Of a stretch of DNA of 34,621 bases, positions 22,342-30,579 are shown one piece after another. Location of the stretch: assembly GCF_001403735.1 (NCBI RefSeq), contig NZ_CXPG01000019.1, positions 1 through 34,621 on the forward strand, given 5' to 3'. Each line of letters begins with the position of its first letter. The stretch's first letter is position 1. The notes beneath the pieces were generated by a model, which made no database searches, was not told where the DNA came from, and was given only the letters and a program-made list of their open reading frames with translations. The translations under genes were made by a program, and so were the position numbers. The stretch comes from Jannaschia rubra. Its GTDB lineage: Bacteria > Pseudomonadota > Alphaproteobacteria > Rhodobacterales > Rhodobacteraceae.

Positions 22342-23174
22342 GGTCGGGCTCCTTGGGCGAGGGGGGCCGCGGCGGCCGGGGCGCGCGCCGGGTTCGGCTT
22401 GATGACGCAGAGGGCGACGTTGTCCCGGTCGGGATCGGCCAGATCCCCGAGCGCGGACAGCAGGCACGCCGCGATGCGGGCGGCGGGGCGGCGGCGGTTG
22501 CGGTGCAGGATGCGCCCGATGGTCGCCGCATCGAGGACCTGCACCCCGTCGGAGGCCATGAGCACCACGTCGCCCGGCCGCAGCGCGAAGGGCAGGGCGG
22601 GGCAGTCGCGGCCCGCCACCTCGCCGCCCGGGATGACCGAGGTCAGGCAGTGCCGGTCGGAACGGTCGCGCGCCGCCATGGGCGTGATGAGCCCCCGGTC
22701 CGCCATCAGGTCGATGCGGGGGGCGAGGGAGTGATCCTCGTCGAGCCGGTGCAGCCGGCCGCCCCGCAGCAGGTAGAGCGGGCTGTCGCCCATCGACATC
22801 CAGAACATCCGGTCGCCCACCAGCACCACCGACACCAGCGTGGCGCCCATGCCCCGCGTCTGGGGGTGGGTCCGGACGTGGTGGCGCACGGCGGCGTTGG
22901 CGGCGTGGGCCGCGCGGGCGAGATGGCGGGGGATGGCGGATTCGTCAGCGGCGAAGGCCGGGCGGGCGAAGGCGGGGTCGGCATGGACCTCGGTCACGAC
23001 GATCCGGGAGGCGACGTCGCCCGCCGCATGGCCGCCCATGCCGTCCGACAGCACCGCGATGCCGCCGTCCGTGCCGCAGGGGAAATCGGCGAGGACCGCG
23101 TCCTCCTGCTGGCTGCGCCCGCCCCGGACCAGGGCGGAGGCGACGTCGTGGCGCGGCTCAGGCGATCGCCACAT
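22338..23174 (-). CDS. PP2C-type Ser/Thr protein phosphatase
   Basis: This 278-residue metal-dependent phosphatase has its family motifs in order: QQEDAVLA (22-29), LSDGMGGHAAGD (42-53), RGMGATLVSVVLV, MSMGDSPLYLLRGGRL, HSLA, VVLMASDGV and DRDNVAL. All the metal-binding Asp positions appear kept, so it should be active. It removes phosphate from Ser/Thr residues, expected to be written by a kinase. It starts within the FHA gene (17-base overlap) and is followed by the degenerate GTPase with an ATGA overlap. PP2C next to FHA is the arrangement of bacterial phospho-Thr signalling, for example in type VI secretion control, but no secretion gene is present here. Confidence 0.9.
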   Translation of the reverse strand: MWRSPEPRHDVASALVRGGRSQQEDAVLADFPCGTDGGIAVLSDGMGGHAAGDVASRIVVTEVHADPAFARPAFAADESAIPRHLARAAHAANAAVRHHVRTHPQTRGMGATLVSVVLVGDRMFWMSMGDSPLYLLRGGRLHRLDEDHSLAPRIDLMADRGLITPMAARDRSDRHCLTSVIPGGEVAGRDCPALPFALRPGDVVLMASDGVQVLDAATIGRILHRNRRRPAARIAACLLSALGDLADPDRDNVALCVIKPNPARAPAAAAPLAQGARP

Positions 23175-23928
23175 CGTCGCTCTCTGCGTCGTCCGGGGCC
23201 GCGCCGTCGGACCAGTCGAAATCGGACCCGCAGAGCGTGACGAGCCGCAGCACCGTCTCGCCCAGGCGGATCAGGTCGCCGTTCGACAGCACCTCGTTGG
23301 CGATGACGGGGCGGGCGTTCAGGCGCACGATGTCGGACTTGCCGCCGTGGCCCGGAAGGAAGCTGCGCGTGTCGCCGTCATGGACCACCGCGGCGTGGTT
23401 CGACCGGGAGATGGCGGTGTCGCCGAAGTCGAGCTGCACCGTCTGGTCGTGGCCGCGCCCGATCTGCGACATGCCCTGCGTCAGCACGAAACATTCGCCC
23501 CGGCCCGGCCCCTCGACCACCAGGAGCCGGCCCACGGGAAAGCGCGCCCGCGCGGGCGCCTCGGCCGGGGGGGCGCCGCGGAACGGGTCGGGCGCATCGC
23601 CGCCCGAGCCGTCGAACCCCAAAAGCCGCGTCCGGGGGCGGCGGCTGCGGGCGGGGGCCCCGGGGCGCGCCTCGCAGGGGGGGAGCGGCAGGGCGCCCGG
23701 CGGCAGGGTGGCACCCCGGTCGCGGGCCACGTCGCCGGCCACGCGGGCCATCAGGTCGAGCGCCAGGGCGTCGTCGTCGTCTTCCCCGTCGTCGATGTCC
23801 CAGACGCCGCCCGCGTCGAGGAAGGAGTCGATGCGGTACTGCCCGTGCAGGAGCCGGGTTCCGGGCGGAAGCTCGTCGGTGGCTTCCGGCCGCTCCATCA
23901 CCGCATCAATGTGCCGCTCGTCGCCCAT
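23158..23928 (-). CDS. FHA-domain protein with vestigial kinase N-terminus
   Basis: This 256-residue protein has an FHA domain at about 133-235 (GMSQIGRGHDQTVQLDFGDTAISRSNHAAVV, then NGDLIRLGETVLRLV), which binds phosphothreonine. Residues 22-40 (GTRLLHGQYRIDSFLDAGG) look like the first strand and glycine-rich loop of a bacterial Ser/Thr kinase, after which the sequence jumps to an acidic segment (DIDDGEDDDD) without the rest of a kinase. A kinase gene may have been fused in frame to the FHA gene by an internal deletion. ATG 23928 lies 80 bp from the shared element at 24008. It is first in the FHA-PP2C-GTPase operon, directly downstream of uxuB. Confidence 0.8.
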   Translation of the reverse strand: MGDERHIDAVMERPEATDELPPGTRLLHGQYRIDSFLDAGGVWDIDDGEDDDDALALDLMARVAGDVARDRGATLPPGALPLPPCEARPGAPARSRRPRTRLLGFDGSGGDAPDPFRGAPPAEAPARARFPVGRLLVVEGPGRGECFVLTQGMSQIGRGHDQTVQLDFGDTAISRSNHAAVVHDGDTRSFLPGHGGKSDIVRLNARPVIANEVLSNGDLIRLGETVLRLVTLCGSDFDWSDGAAPDDAESDDVAIA

Positions 23929-24007
23929 GCGCTCCGTCCACCGGGATCAGCAGTCCCCCCGTCAGGGAAGCTCTGGTGCGGAGATGGCAACAGAAGCGGG
24001 CCAAAGC

Positions 24008-24024
24008 ATGGCTTCAACTTGGTG
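24008..24024 (-). promoter_or_regulatory. Shared upstream element, FHA operon copy
   Basis: On the minus strand this reads CACCA-AG-TTGAAGCCAT, starting on the base after the uxuB stop codon and 80 bp before the FHA start. Fifteen of 17 bases equal the copy at 20461-20477. Confidence 0.65.
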
Positions 24025-25506
24025 TTAATTGTCCGAAACTGTGCCCCCGCCCGCATGGCGGCCCGCCGCGGCGGCCTTCATGCCATGGCGCAGGATCGTG
24101 GACAGGCTGCCGCCCACGGCCGCCCGCCAGGCCCGGTCGTCCCGCAGCGCCGGCGGGATGAGGTTGGGCAGGCGGTGGAAGGCGTCCGAGACGGCCTCCG
24201 CGTCCTCGCCCGCGGCCGCCGCCGACAGGGCCTGGGCGCGCGGGTCGTTCAGGTCGTGGGCCTTGCCCGTCTCGTCCACGCCGCGGCAATACCGCATCCA
24301 GGCCGCGGTGGCGAAGGCGAAGGCGTCGATGTCCTGCCCGGCGTCCAGCGCGTCGCAGGCGGGCGACCAGATGCGCTGCGGCATCTTTTCCGATCCGTCC
24401 ATGGCGATCTGGGCCGTGCGGTGGGCGATGGCGGGGTTGCGGAACCTGTCCTGCAACTGCGCCGCGTAATCGGCGAAATCCATCCCGTCGAGCGGCGCCA
24501 GCGTCGCCGCCGCCGCGCCCAGGTGGTCGCGGACCCGCGCGGCCAGCACCGCATCGGCCATGACGTCGCGCACGAATTCACGCCCGGACAGAAAGCCCGC
24601 ATAGGCCATCATCGAATGGGCGCCGTTGAGCATCCGCAGCTTCATCCGCTCATAGGGGTCGACGTCGGCCACGAAAAGCGCGCCGCCGGCTTCCCAGGCG
24701 GGGCGGCCCCGGGGGAATCGGTCCTCGATCACCCATTGCACGAAGGGCTCGGTCTCGACCGCGGCCTCGTCCGTGCAGCCGGTCAGGGCTTCGGCGTCGC
24801 GCCGGGTGGCCCCGGTCGCGGCGGGGGTGATGCGATCGACCATGGACGACGGAAAGGCCACGGTCCTTGCGATCCAGTCCGCGAGGTCCGGGTCGAGCCG
24901 GCGCGCGAAGCCCGTCACGCCGCCCCGCAGGAAGGCGCCGTTGTGGGGGAGGTTGTCGCAGCAGAGCACCGTGAAGGGCGCCGCCCCCGCCTCCCGCCGC
25001 CGCCGCAGCGCGGCCACCAGCAGGCCCAGCACGCCCGCGGGGGCGTCGGGGGTTTCCAGGTCGGCGCGGACGGCGGCGTTCTCCGGGTCCGGCCCGCCGG
25101 TGGCGCGGTCGATGCCATAGCCCTTTTCCGTCACCGTCAGCGTCACGACCCGCACGCCCGGATCGCAGAGCGCGTCCAGCGTGGCGGCCGGGTCGGCGGC
25201 GATGGTGCGGGCGATGGCGGCCACGACGCGGCCGCGCATCCCCGCCTCGTCCCGCTCGATCAGGGTGTAGAGGCCGTTCTGCGCCGCCATCGCCGCCGCC
25301 ACGTCCCTGGAGCGCAGGCTGACCGACGCGATGCGCCAGTCGCCGCCGTCCCGCGACAGGGCGTCGTCGGTCATCGCCGCCTGATGCGCGCGGTGAAAGG
25401 CGCCGAGGCCCAGGTGCACGATGCCCACGCCGTGCGCGGCGGGGTCATAGGCGGGCAGGGCGGCGGGGCCGGTCACATCCGACAGGCGGGTCAGGCGCGG
25501 GCTCAT
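24025..25506 (-). CDS. uxuB: Fructuronate reductase / mannitol dehydrogenase family
   Basis: This 493-residue NAD-dependent enzyme converts D-fructuronate to D-mannonate. The N-terminal Rossmann part holds GVGIVHLGLGAFHRAHQA, and later segments match the polyol dehydrogenase family: VLCCDNLPHNG, FPSSMVDRITPA, EPFVQWVIEDRFP and RMKLRMLNGAHSMMAYAG (with the conserved Lys-x-x-x-x-Asn-x-x-His catalytic cluster). ATG 25506 overlaps the uxuA stop (ATGA). Next to uxuA and uxaC, fructuronate is the likely substrate rather than mannitol. The end of the gene abuts the promoter element of the FHA operon, so read-through could connect the two. Confidence 0.88.
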   Translation of the reverse strand: MSPRLTRLSDVTGPAALPAYDPAAHGVGIVHLGLGAFHRAHQAAMTDDALSRDGGDWRIASVSLRSRDVAAAMAAQNGLYTLIERDEAGMRGRVVAAIARTIAADPAATLDALCDPGVRVVTLTVTEKGYGIDRATGGPDPENAAVRADLETPDAPAGVLGLLVAALRRRREAGAAPFTVLCCDNLPHNGAFLRGGVTGFARRLDPDLADWIARTVAFPSSMVDRITPAATGATRRDAEALTGCTDEAAVETEPFVQWVIEDRFPRGRPAWEAGGALFVADVDPYERMKLRMLNGAHSMMAYAGFLSGREFVRDVMADAVLAARVRDHLGAAAATLAPLDGMDFADYAAQLQDRFRNPAIAHRTAQIAMDGSEKMPQRIWSPACDALDAGQDIDAFAFATAAWMRYCRGVDETGKAHDLNDPRAQALSAAAAGEDAEAVSDAFHRLPNLIPPALRDDRAWRAAVGGSLSTILRHGMKAAAAGRHAGGGTVSDN

Positions 25507-26720
25507 GCGCGCAGGCCCCAGGTGTCGTGGCTCAGCGCCGTCATGATGCCGCGCAGTTCCGCTAGCCCCTTGAGCCGCCCGATCGCGGGATAGCCCGGCT
25601 GCGCCTGCCGGGTCTGGTCGTCGAGGATGTCCTGCCCGTGGTCGGGGCGGAAGGGGATCGACGCGTCCTCGCGCCCCGCACCCCGGCGCGCGGCCTCCTG
25701 CCGCAGGACGGCGGCGATGAGGGCGACCATGTCGGTGTCGCCCTCCAGATGCGCGGCCTCGTGGAAGGTGCCGCGGATGTCGGGGGTCTCGCGCCGGACG
25801 TTGCGCAGGTGCAGGAAATGCACCCGGTCGCCCAGCCGCTCCATCATGCCGGGCAGGTCGTTGTCGGGCCGCGCCCCGAGCGAGCCCGAGCAGAGCGTGA
25901 TGCCGTTCGCGGGCACATCCACCGCCGCCATGACGCGGGCGTAGTCGTCCTCGGTCGACATGATGCGCGGCAGCCCCAGAAGCGGGAAGGGCGGGTCGTC
26001 TGGGTGGCAGCAGAGGCGCAGGCCCAGGTCCTGCGCCAGGGGCGCCACCTCCGACAAAAAGTCGATCAGGTTGGCGCGCAGCCGGTCGGCATCGGTGCCA
26101 GCATAAAGCGACAGGTGGTGGCGCAGGTCGCCCAGCGAGAAGTTCTCGGCCGCGCCCGGCAGGCCGAAGACCACGTTGCGGACGAGGCCGTCCTTGTCGG
26201 CGTCGTCCATGGCGTCGAAAACCTCCCGCGCGGCGGCGCCGGTTTCGGCGGAATAGTCCTGCCCCGCGCCGGGGCGTTCCAGGATGTGCAGGTCGAAGGC
26301 CGCGAAGGTCGGCAGGTCGAAGCGCATGCAGGTGGCCCCGGTGGAGAGGCGATGCACGAGGTCGGTGCGCGTCCAGTCGAGGATCGGCATGAAGTTGTAG
26401 CAGATCACCCGGAGGCCCGCGGCCCGCAGGTTCCGCATCGAGGTCTTCCAGGCGTCGATGTGGGCGCGCCAGTCGCCGGTCTGGCGCTTGATGTCCTCGG
26501 ACACGGGCAGGCTCTCGACCACCTCCCAGGCGAGGCCGGAGGGGGTGCCGCCCGGGCGCGTCGCGATCTCCTTCTGCCGGCGGGCGATCTCCTGCGGGGT
26601 CCAGACGGTGCCCGTGGGCACGTGGTGGAGCGCCGAGACGACGCCCTCGACGCCCGCCTGAAGCATGTCGTCCGTCGAGACGCGATCCTGTGGCCCGAAC
26701 CACCGCCAGGTCTGCCGCAT
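25503..26720 (-). CDS. uxuA: D-mannonate dehydratase
   Basis: This 405-residue enzyme makes 2-keto-3-deoxy-gluconate from D-mannonate. Family features are clear from the N-terminus (MRQTWRWFGPQDRVSTDDMLQAGVEGVVSALHHVPTGTVW) through ICYNFMPILDWTRTDL, LCCHPDDPPFPLLGLPRIMSTEDDY, ITLCSGSLGARPDNDL, FLHLRNV and FRPDHGQDI, which contain the metal-ligand His, Cys and Asp residues. AAAGGGAGA precedes ATG 26720. It is first in the uxuAB operon and divergent from the GntR regulator. The kinase and aldolase for keto-deoxygluconate are not in this window and must be elsewhere. Confidence 0.93.
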   Translation of the reverse strand: MRQTWRWFGPQDRVSTDDMLQAGVEGVVSALHHVPTGTVWTPQEIARRQKEIATRPGGTPSGLAWEVVESLPVSEDIKRQTGDWRAHIDAWKTSMRNLRAAGLRVICYNFMPILDWTRTDLVHRLSTGATCMRFDLPTFAAFDLHILERPGAGQDYSAETGAAAREVFDAMDDADKDGLVRNVVFGLPGAAENFSLGDLRHHLSLYAGTDADRLRANLIDFLSEVAPLAQDLGLRLCCHPDDPPFPLLGLPRIMSTEDDYARVMAAVDVPANGITLCSGSLGARPDNDLPGMMERLGDRVHFLHLRNVRRETPDIRGTFHEAAHLEGDTDMVALIAAVLRQEAARRGAGREDASIPFRPDHGQDILDDQTRQAQPGYPAIGRLKGLAELRGIMTALSHDTWGLRA

Positions 26721-26827
26721 GTCCGATCTCCCTTTCCATAGGCCCCGATGGCGCGACGATAGCGCAGAAGGATTTTGTTGACTAGTATGGTGCGCGGGTC
26801 TTACGACTCGGGGGCAGGGGGCGGCGC
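26721..26827. promoter_or_regulatory. Divergent uxuAB / regulator control region
   Basis: About 107 bases between divergent genes. A plus-strand promoter candidate is TTGACT (26778-26783), 17 bases, then TTACGA (26801-26806). TTTTGTTGACTAGTATGGTG around it, AT-rich in a GC-rich setting, is the likely binding site of the FadR/GntR-type regulator, with ACTAGT as a six-base palindrome. I see no perfect UxuR-type operator. Confidence 0.45.
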
Positions 26828-27532
26828 ATGGCATCAGGCATCGACAGCGCGACGGGGGAACTGGAGACCGGCAGGAACGTCGGCCCGCAGCTGTTCCGCC
26901 GCCTGCGCGAGCGCATCCTGAACGGGGAACTGGCCCCCGGCACCCGCCTGTCGGAGGCCGAGATCGCCGTCGCCTACGGCACCAGCCGCCAGCCGGTGCG
27001 CGAGGCCTTCATCAAGCTGGCCGAGGCGGCCCTGATCGAGGTGCGGCCGCAACGCGGCAGCTACGTCAGCCGAATCGACATCGACGCCGTCATGGCCGCG
27101 CAATTCGTGCGCGAGGCGGTCGAGACCAGTATCGTGCGCCGCATCGCCGCCACGGCCACGCCCGACGACCTGGCGGATCTCGACGCGATGCTGGCCGCGC
27201 AGGACGAGGTGGCCGGCCTGCCCGACCCGCAGCCCTTCATGGCCCTGGACGAGGCCTTCCACCGCCGCCTGGCCGAGATCGCGGGGCAGGCGCGGGGATG
27301 GGACTACCTGCAACCGCTCAAGACGCAGATGGACCGCGTCCGCAACCTGAGCGCGCGGACCTTCCCGCGCCCGGCGCTGGTCGGCCAGCACCGCGACATC
27401 GTCCGGGCCATCGGCCGGAGCGACGCCGACGCGGCCGAGGCGCACATGCGCGACCACCTGCGCCGCATCCTGGAGGATCTGCCCGCCGTGGCCGAGGCCC
27501 TGCCGGACCACTTCGGGCGGGCGGGACGATGA
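26828..27532 (+). CDS. GntR-family (FadR subfamily) transcriptional regulator
   Basis: This 234-residue repressor has an N-terminal winged helix (LFRRLRERILNGELAPGTRLSEAEIAVAYGTSRQPVREAFIKLAEAALIEVRPQRGSYVS, with the usual GTRLSEAE and SRQPVREA motifs). Its C-terminal all-helical FCD ligand domain (QFVREAVETSIVRRIA, DEAFHRRLAEIAGQ, QHRDIVRAI, AHMRDHL) carries the metal-binding Asp/His positions. It very likely senses a hexuronate intermediate and controls the divergent uxuAB genes and the downstream uxaC-TRAP genes. Its stop overlaps the uxaC ATG (ATGA), so regulator and isomerase are co-translated. Confidence 0.9.
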   Translation: MASGIDSATGELETGRNVGPQLFRRLRERILNGELAPGTRLSEAEIAVAYGTSRQPVREAFIKLAEAALIEVRPQRGSYVSRIDIDAVMAAQFVREAVETSIVRRIAATATPDDLADLDAMLAAQDEVAGLPDPQPFMALDEAFHRRLAEIAGQARGWDYLQPLKTQMDRVRNLSARTFPRPALVGQHRDIVRAIGRSDADAAEAHMRDHLRRILEDLPAVAEALPDHFGRAGR

Positions 27533-28953
27533 CGCGGGCGGCGCACGGGGACGAGGCGGCCCCCCTGCTGCATCCCGACCGCCTGTTTCCCGCCGATCCC
27601 GCCACGCGGAGGCTCGCCCGCGCGCTCCACGATGCCGTCGCGGACCTGCCCATCGTGTCGCCGCACGGGCATACCGACCCGCGCTGGTGGGGCGCGGACG
27701 AGGCGTTCTCCGACCCCGCGGCACTGTTCGTGACGCCCGACCACTACGTCACCCGGATGCTGGTGAGCCAGGGCGTGCCCTTCGCCGCCCTGGGCATCGG
27801 GCCGGGGGCCGAGACCGACCCGCGCACGATCTGGCGGACCTTTGCCGCGCATTACCACCTGTTCCGGGGCACGCCGTCGCGGATGTGGCTGGACGACGCG
27901 ATGTCGCGGCTGTTCGGGATCGACCGGCGGCTGTCGGCCGCGACCGCCGACGCGGCCTACGACGCCATCGCCGAGCGGCTGGCGCGGCCTGATTACCGGC
28001 CCCGCGCGCTCTATGAGCGGTTCGGGATCGAGGCGATCGCCACGACGGATTCAGCGCTCGACGACCTGTCGTGGCACCGGAAGGCGCGCGAGGACGGCTG
28101 GTCGGGCCGCGTGGTGCCGACCTATCGCCCCGACGCGGTGATCGACCCCGAGGCCGAGGGCTTCGCCGCCAACCTCGACCGGCTGGGCGGGATCACGGGC
28201 TGCGACACGGGCACCTGGGCGGGCTATCTCGACGCGCACCGGGCGCGGCGGGCGGTCTTCGCGGAAATGGGCGCGACGGCCACCGACCACGGCCACCCCA
28301 CGCCGCAGACCGCCGACCTGCCCCCCCCGGAGGCGCGCGCGCTGTTCGACCGGGTGCGGGCGGGCCGGGCGGGGGCGGCGGAGGCGGAGCTGTTCCGCGC
28401 CCAGATGCTGACCGAGATGGCGCGCATGTCCTGCGACGACGGGCTGGTGATGCAGCTTCACGCGGGCGCGCTGCGCGGCCATTCGGCACGCGTGCGGCGC
28501 GACCACGGCCCGGACCGCGGCTTCGACATTCCCGTGCCGGTCAGCTTTCCGCAGGCGCTGCGGCCGCTTCTGGATGCCGTGGGCTTCGACCCCAGGCTGC
28601 GCCTGATCCTGTTCACGCTGGACGAGGGCACCTATGCCCGCGAACTGGCGCCCCTGGCCGGGGCCTGGCCCTGCCTGCGGCTGGGGCCGCCCTGGTGGTT
28701 CCACGACAGCTACGAGGGGATGCGCCGCTTCCGGGAGAGCGCGACCGAGACGGCGGGCCTTCTGAACACCGTGGGGTTCAACGACGACACCCGCGCGCTC
28801 TGCTCGATTCCGGCGCGGCACGACGTGGCCCGCCGCGTCGACAGCGGCTGGCTGGCCGAGATGGTCGTGACGCACCGGCTGGACGAGGAGGAGGCCTTCG
28901 AGGTCGCCCCCCTGCTGGCGCATGATCTGGCGCGGGAGGCCTATAACCTGTGA
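27529..28953 (+). CDS. uxaC: Glucuronate isomerase
   Basis: This 474-residue enzyme of the amidohydrolase-fold UxaC family isomerises D-glucuronate to D-fructuronate (and galacturonate to tagaturonate). Diagnostic parts: LPIVSPHGHTDPRWW with the metal-binding HxH, FRGTPSRMWLDDAM, TTDSALDDLSWH, MQLHAGALRGHS, LGPPWWFHDSYEGMRRFRE and a C-terminal VGFNDDTRALCSIPARHDVARR. ATG 27529 overlaps the regulator's stop. Together with uxuB and uxuA it completes the route from glucuronate to keto-deoxygluconate. No tagaturonate reductase or altronate dehydratase (uxaB/uxaA) is present, so the locus is specific for glucuronate. Confidence 0.93.
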   Translation: MTRAAHGDEAAPLLHPDRLFPADPATRRLARALHDAVADLPIVSPHGHTDPRWWGADEAFSDPAALFVTPDHYVTRMLVSQGVPFAALGIGPGAETDPRTIWRTFAAHYHLFRGTPSRMWLDDAMSRLFGIDRRLSAATADAAYDAIAERLARPDYRPRALYERFGIEAIATTDSALDDLSWHRKAREDGWSGRVVPTYRPDAVIDPEAEGFAANLDRLGGITGCDTGTWAGYLDAHRARRAVFAEMGATATDHGHPTPQTADLPPPEARALFDRVRAGRAGAAEAELFRAQMLTEMARMSCDDGLVMQLHAGALRGHSARVRRDHGPDRGFDIPVPVSFPQALRPLLDAVGFDPRLRLILFTLDEGTYARELAPLAGAWPCLRLGPPWWFHDSYEGMRRFRESATETAGLLNTVGFNDDTRALCSIPARHDVARRVDSGWLAEMVVTHRLDEEEAFEVAPLLAHDLAREAYNL

Positions 28954-29008
28954 CCGCCCCCGGACGACCGGGCAGCACATCCGGGCCGGACCCCCGGCCA
29001 TGTTCACC

Positions 29009-29019
29009 AAGGAGGAGAG
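29009..29019 (+). promoter_or_regulatory. Very strong ribosome binding site for dctP
   Basis: AAGGAGGAGAG ends five bases before ATG 29024 and covers a full anti-Shine-Dalgarno match, as expected for an abundantly made binding protein. Confidence 0.8.
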
Positions 29020-29023
29020 ATCC

Positions 29024-30004
29024 ATGAAACCGATGAAATCCATCGCCCTCGCCACGGCGCTGGCCGTCCTGGCCGGACCGCTGGCCGCGCAGGAACGCAC
29101 GCTGCAACTCGGCCACCTCGCCAACGAGGACAACTCCTGGCACCAGGCCTCGGTGAAGTTCGCCGAGGAGGTGGAGCGCCTGACCGACGGGCGCATCGCC
29201 GTCGAGGTCTTCCCCAACGAGTCGCTGGGCAAGGAGATCGACCTCATCAACGGGATGCAGCTCGGCACCGTCGACATGACCATCACCGGCGAGAGCCTGC
29301 AGAACTGGGCCCCCATGGCCGCCCTTCTGGCCGTGCCCTATGCCTACGACTCGCTGGAGCGGATGGACGAGGTGGCCTCCGGCGAGATCGGCGACCGGAT
29401 CGAGCAGCAGATCGTCGAGAACGCGCAGATCCGGCCGCTGGCCTATTTCGCGCGCGGCCCCCGCGAGTTGACCGCGAACCGCGAGATCAGGAGCCCCGAC
29501 GACCTGAACGGCCTCAAGATGCGCGTGCCCAACGTGCCTTTGTTCGTGAACGTCTGGTCGGCGCTCGGCGCGCAGCCCACGCCCATGGCCTTCTCGGAGG
29601 TCTTCACCTCGCTCCAGAACGGCACCATCGACGCGCAGGAGAACCCGCTCGCCCTGATCCGCTCGGCCAGCTTCGCCGAGGTGCAGGACTTCGTGAACCT
29701 GACCGACCATGTCCGGTCCTGGATCTACCTGACCATCTCGGAGCAGACCTGGACCCAGCTTTCCGACGAGGACCGCGCCGCGATCCAGGAGGCCGCGCAG
29801 ATCGCGCAGGACTACGAGCGCGAACTGTTCCTCGAAAGCCTCGACACGGACCGCCAGGCGCTGGAAGACGCCGGCATGACCTTCGTCGAGGTGGACAACG
29901 CCGCCTTCGCCGACCGCGCGCGCGACGCCGTGCTGTCGAACGTGGGCGAGGACATCCGCCCCGTGGTCGAAGAGCTCTTCGCCGAGCAATCCGCGGGCAA
30001 CTGA
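29024..30004 (+). CDS. dctP: TRAP transporter substrate-binding protein, DctP family
   Basis: This 326-residue periplasmic protein has a signal peptide (MKPMKSIALATALAVLAGPLAAQ) and the DctP fold: LQLGHLANEDNSWHQASVKFAEEVERLTDGRIAVEVFPNESLGKEIDLINGMQLGTVDMT, then FARGPRELTA and the substrate-arginine region LNGLKMRVPNVPLFVNVWSALGAQPTPMAFSEVFTSLQNGTIDAQENPL. It captures an organic acid, here most likely glucuronate or a related sugar acid, for the DctQM membrane proteins that follow. It shares the operon with uxaC but after a 70-base gap that carries its strong ribosome site. Confidence 0.92.
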   Translation: MKPMKSIALATALAVLAGPLAAQERTLQLGHLANEDNSWHQASVKFAEEVERLTDGRIAVEVFPNESLGKEIDLINGMQLGTVDMTITGESLQNWAPMAALLAVPYAYDSLERMDEVASGEIGDRIEQQIVENAQIRPLAYFARGPRELTANREIRSPDDLNGLKMRVPNVPLFVNVWSALGAQPTPMAFSEVFTSLQNGTIDAQENPLALIRSASFAEVQDFVNLTDHVRSWIYLTISEQTWTQLSDEDRAAIQEAAQIAQDYERELFLESLDTDRQALEDAGMTFVEVDNAAFADRARDAVLSNVGEDIRPVVEELFAEQSAGN

Positions 30005-30062
30005 CCCGCCCCGCCGCCGCCCCCGACCGGGCGGCGGCCCCTGCCGTGTAAGGAGCCGGCCC

Positions 30063-30575
30063 ATGCGTTTCGTCCTGATGTTGGAGACCGTTCTCGTGGT
30101 CCTGTTCCGCGCCCTTCTGGGGTTTGCCTTCCTCGTGCTCATCGGGGCGGTGCTGCTTCAGGTCGCGGGGCGCTTCGGCGGCAATTCCCCCGTCTGGACC
30201 GAGGAGATGTCGCGCTTCGCGCTCCTCTACCTCGCCGCCCTCGGCGCCGGGCTGTCGCTGCGCTCGGGGGAGCTCGTGAACGTCGACGTCATCATCGAGA
30301 GCCTTCCGGAGCGCGCGTCCTGGGTGCTGCGCCTCGTCTCGGCCGTCGCGGTCGCGGTCCTCGGGTTCTACCTCCTGCCGATGGCCTGGAAGTTCACCGC
30401 CATCGGCGCCTTCCAGACCTCGCCCGCGCTCGGGGTGACGATGTCCTTCGTGCATTTCAGCATGTTCCTGCTGCTGGCGCTTCTGGGGTTCTTCGCGCTC
30501 CTGCGGGTCGTGGGGATGCTGGCGGGCACCACCGACGGGCGGCCGCACCGCCTGACCGACGAGAGCGAGGGCTAG
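30063..30575 (+). CDS. dctQ: TRAP transporter small membrane subunit, DctQ family
   Basis: This 170-residue membrane protein has four hydrophobic helices (about 8-35, 48-66, 84-108, 127-150). It includes the DctQ landmark NSPVWTEEMSRFALLYLAALGAGLSLRSGELVNVDVI. It pairs with DctM to form the Na+-coupled transport unit. AGGAG (30051-30055) precedes ATG 30063, and the stop lies four bases before dctM. The separate, not fused, DctQ and DctM arrangement is the ordinary one. Confidence 0.9.
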   Translation: MRFVLMLETVLVVLFRALLGFAFLVLIGAVLLQVAGRFGGNSPVWTEEMSRFALLYLAALGAGLSLRSGELVNVDVIIESLPERASWVLRLVSAVAVAVLGFYLLPMAWKFTAIGAFQTSPALGVTMSFVHFSMFLLLALLGFFALLRVVGMLAGTTDGRPHRLTDESEG

Positions 30576-30579
30576 GGCC

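Noticed and set aside
17284-23928. Type VI secretion regulatory module
   Set aside because: FHA and PP2C are typical of T6SS control, but no Tss/Hcp/VgrG or ClpV gene is in the window, and the GTPases are not T6SS components.
24025-26739. 904-codon minus-strand open frame
   Set aside because: Its second half is real uxuB; the first half is the wrong frame of uxuA. The true uxuB start is 25506, overlapping the uxuA stop.
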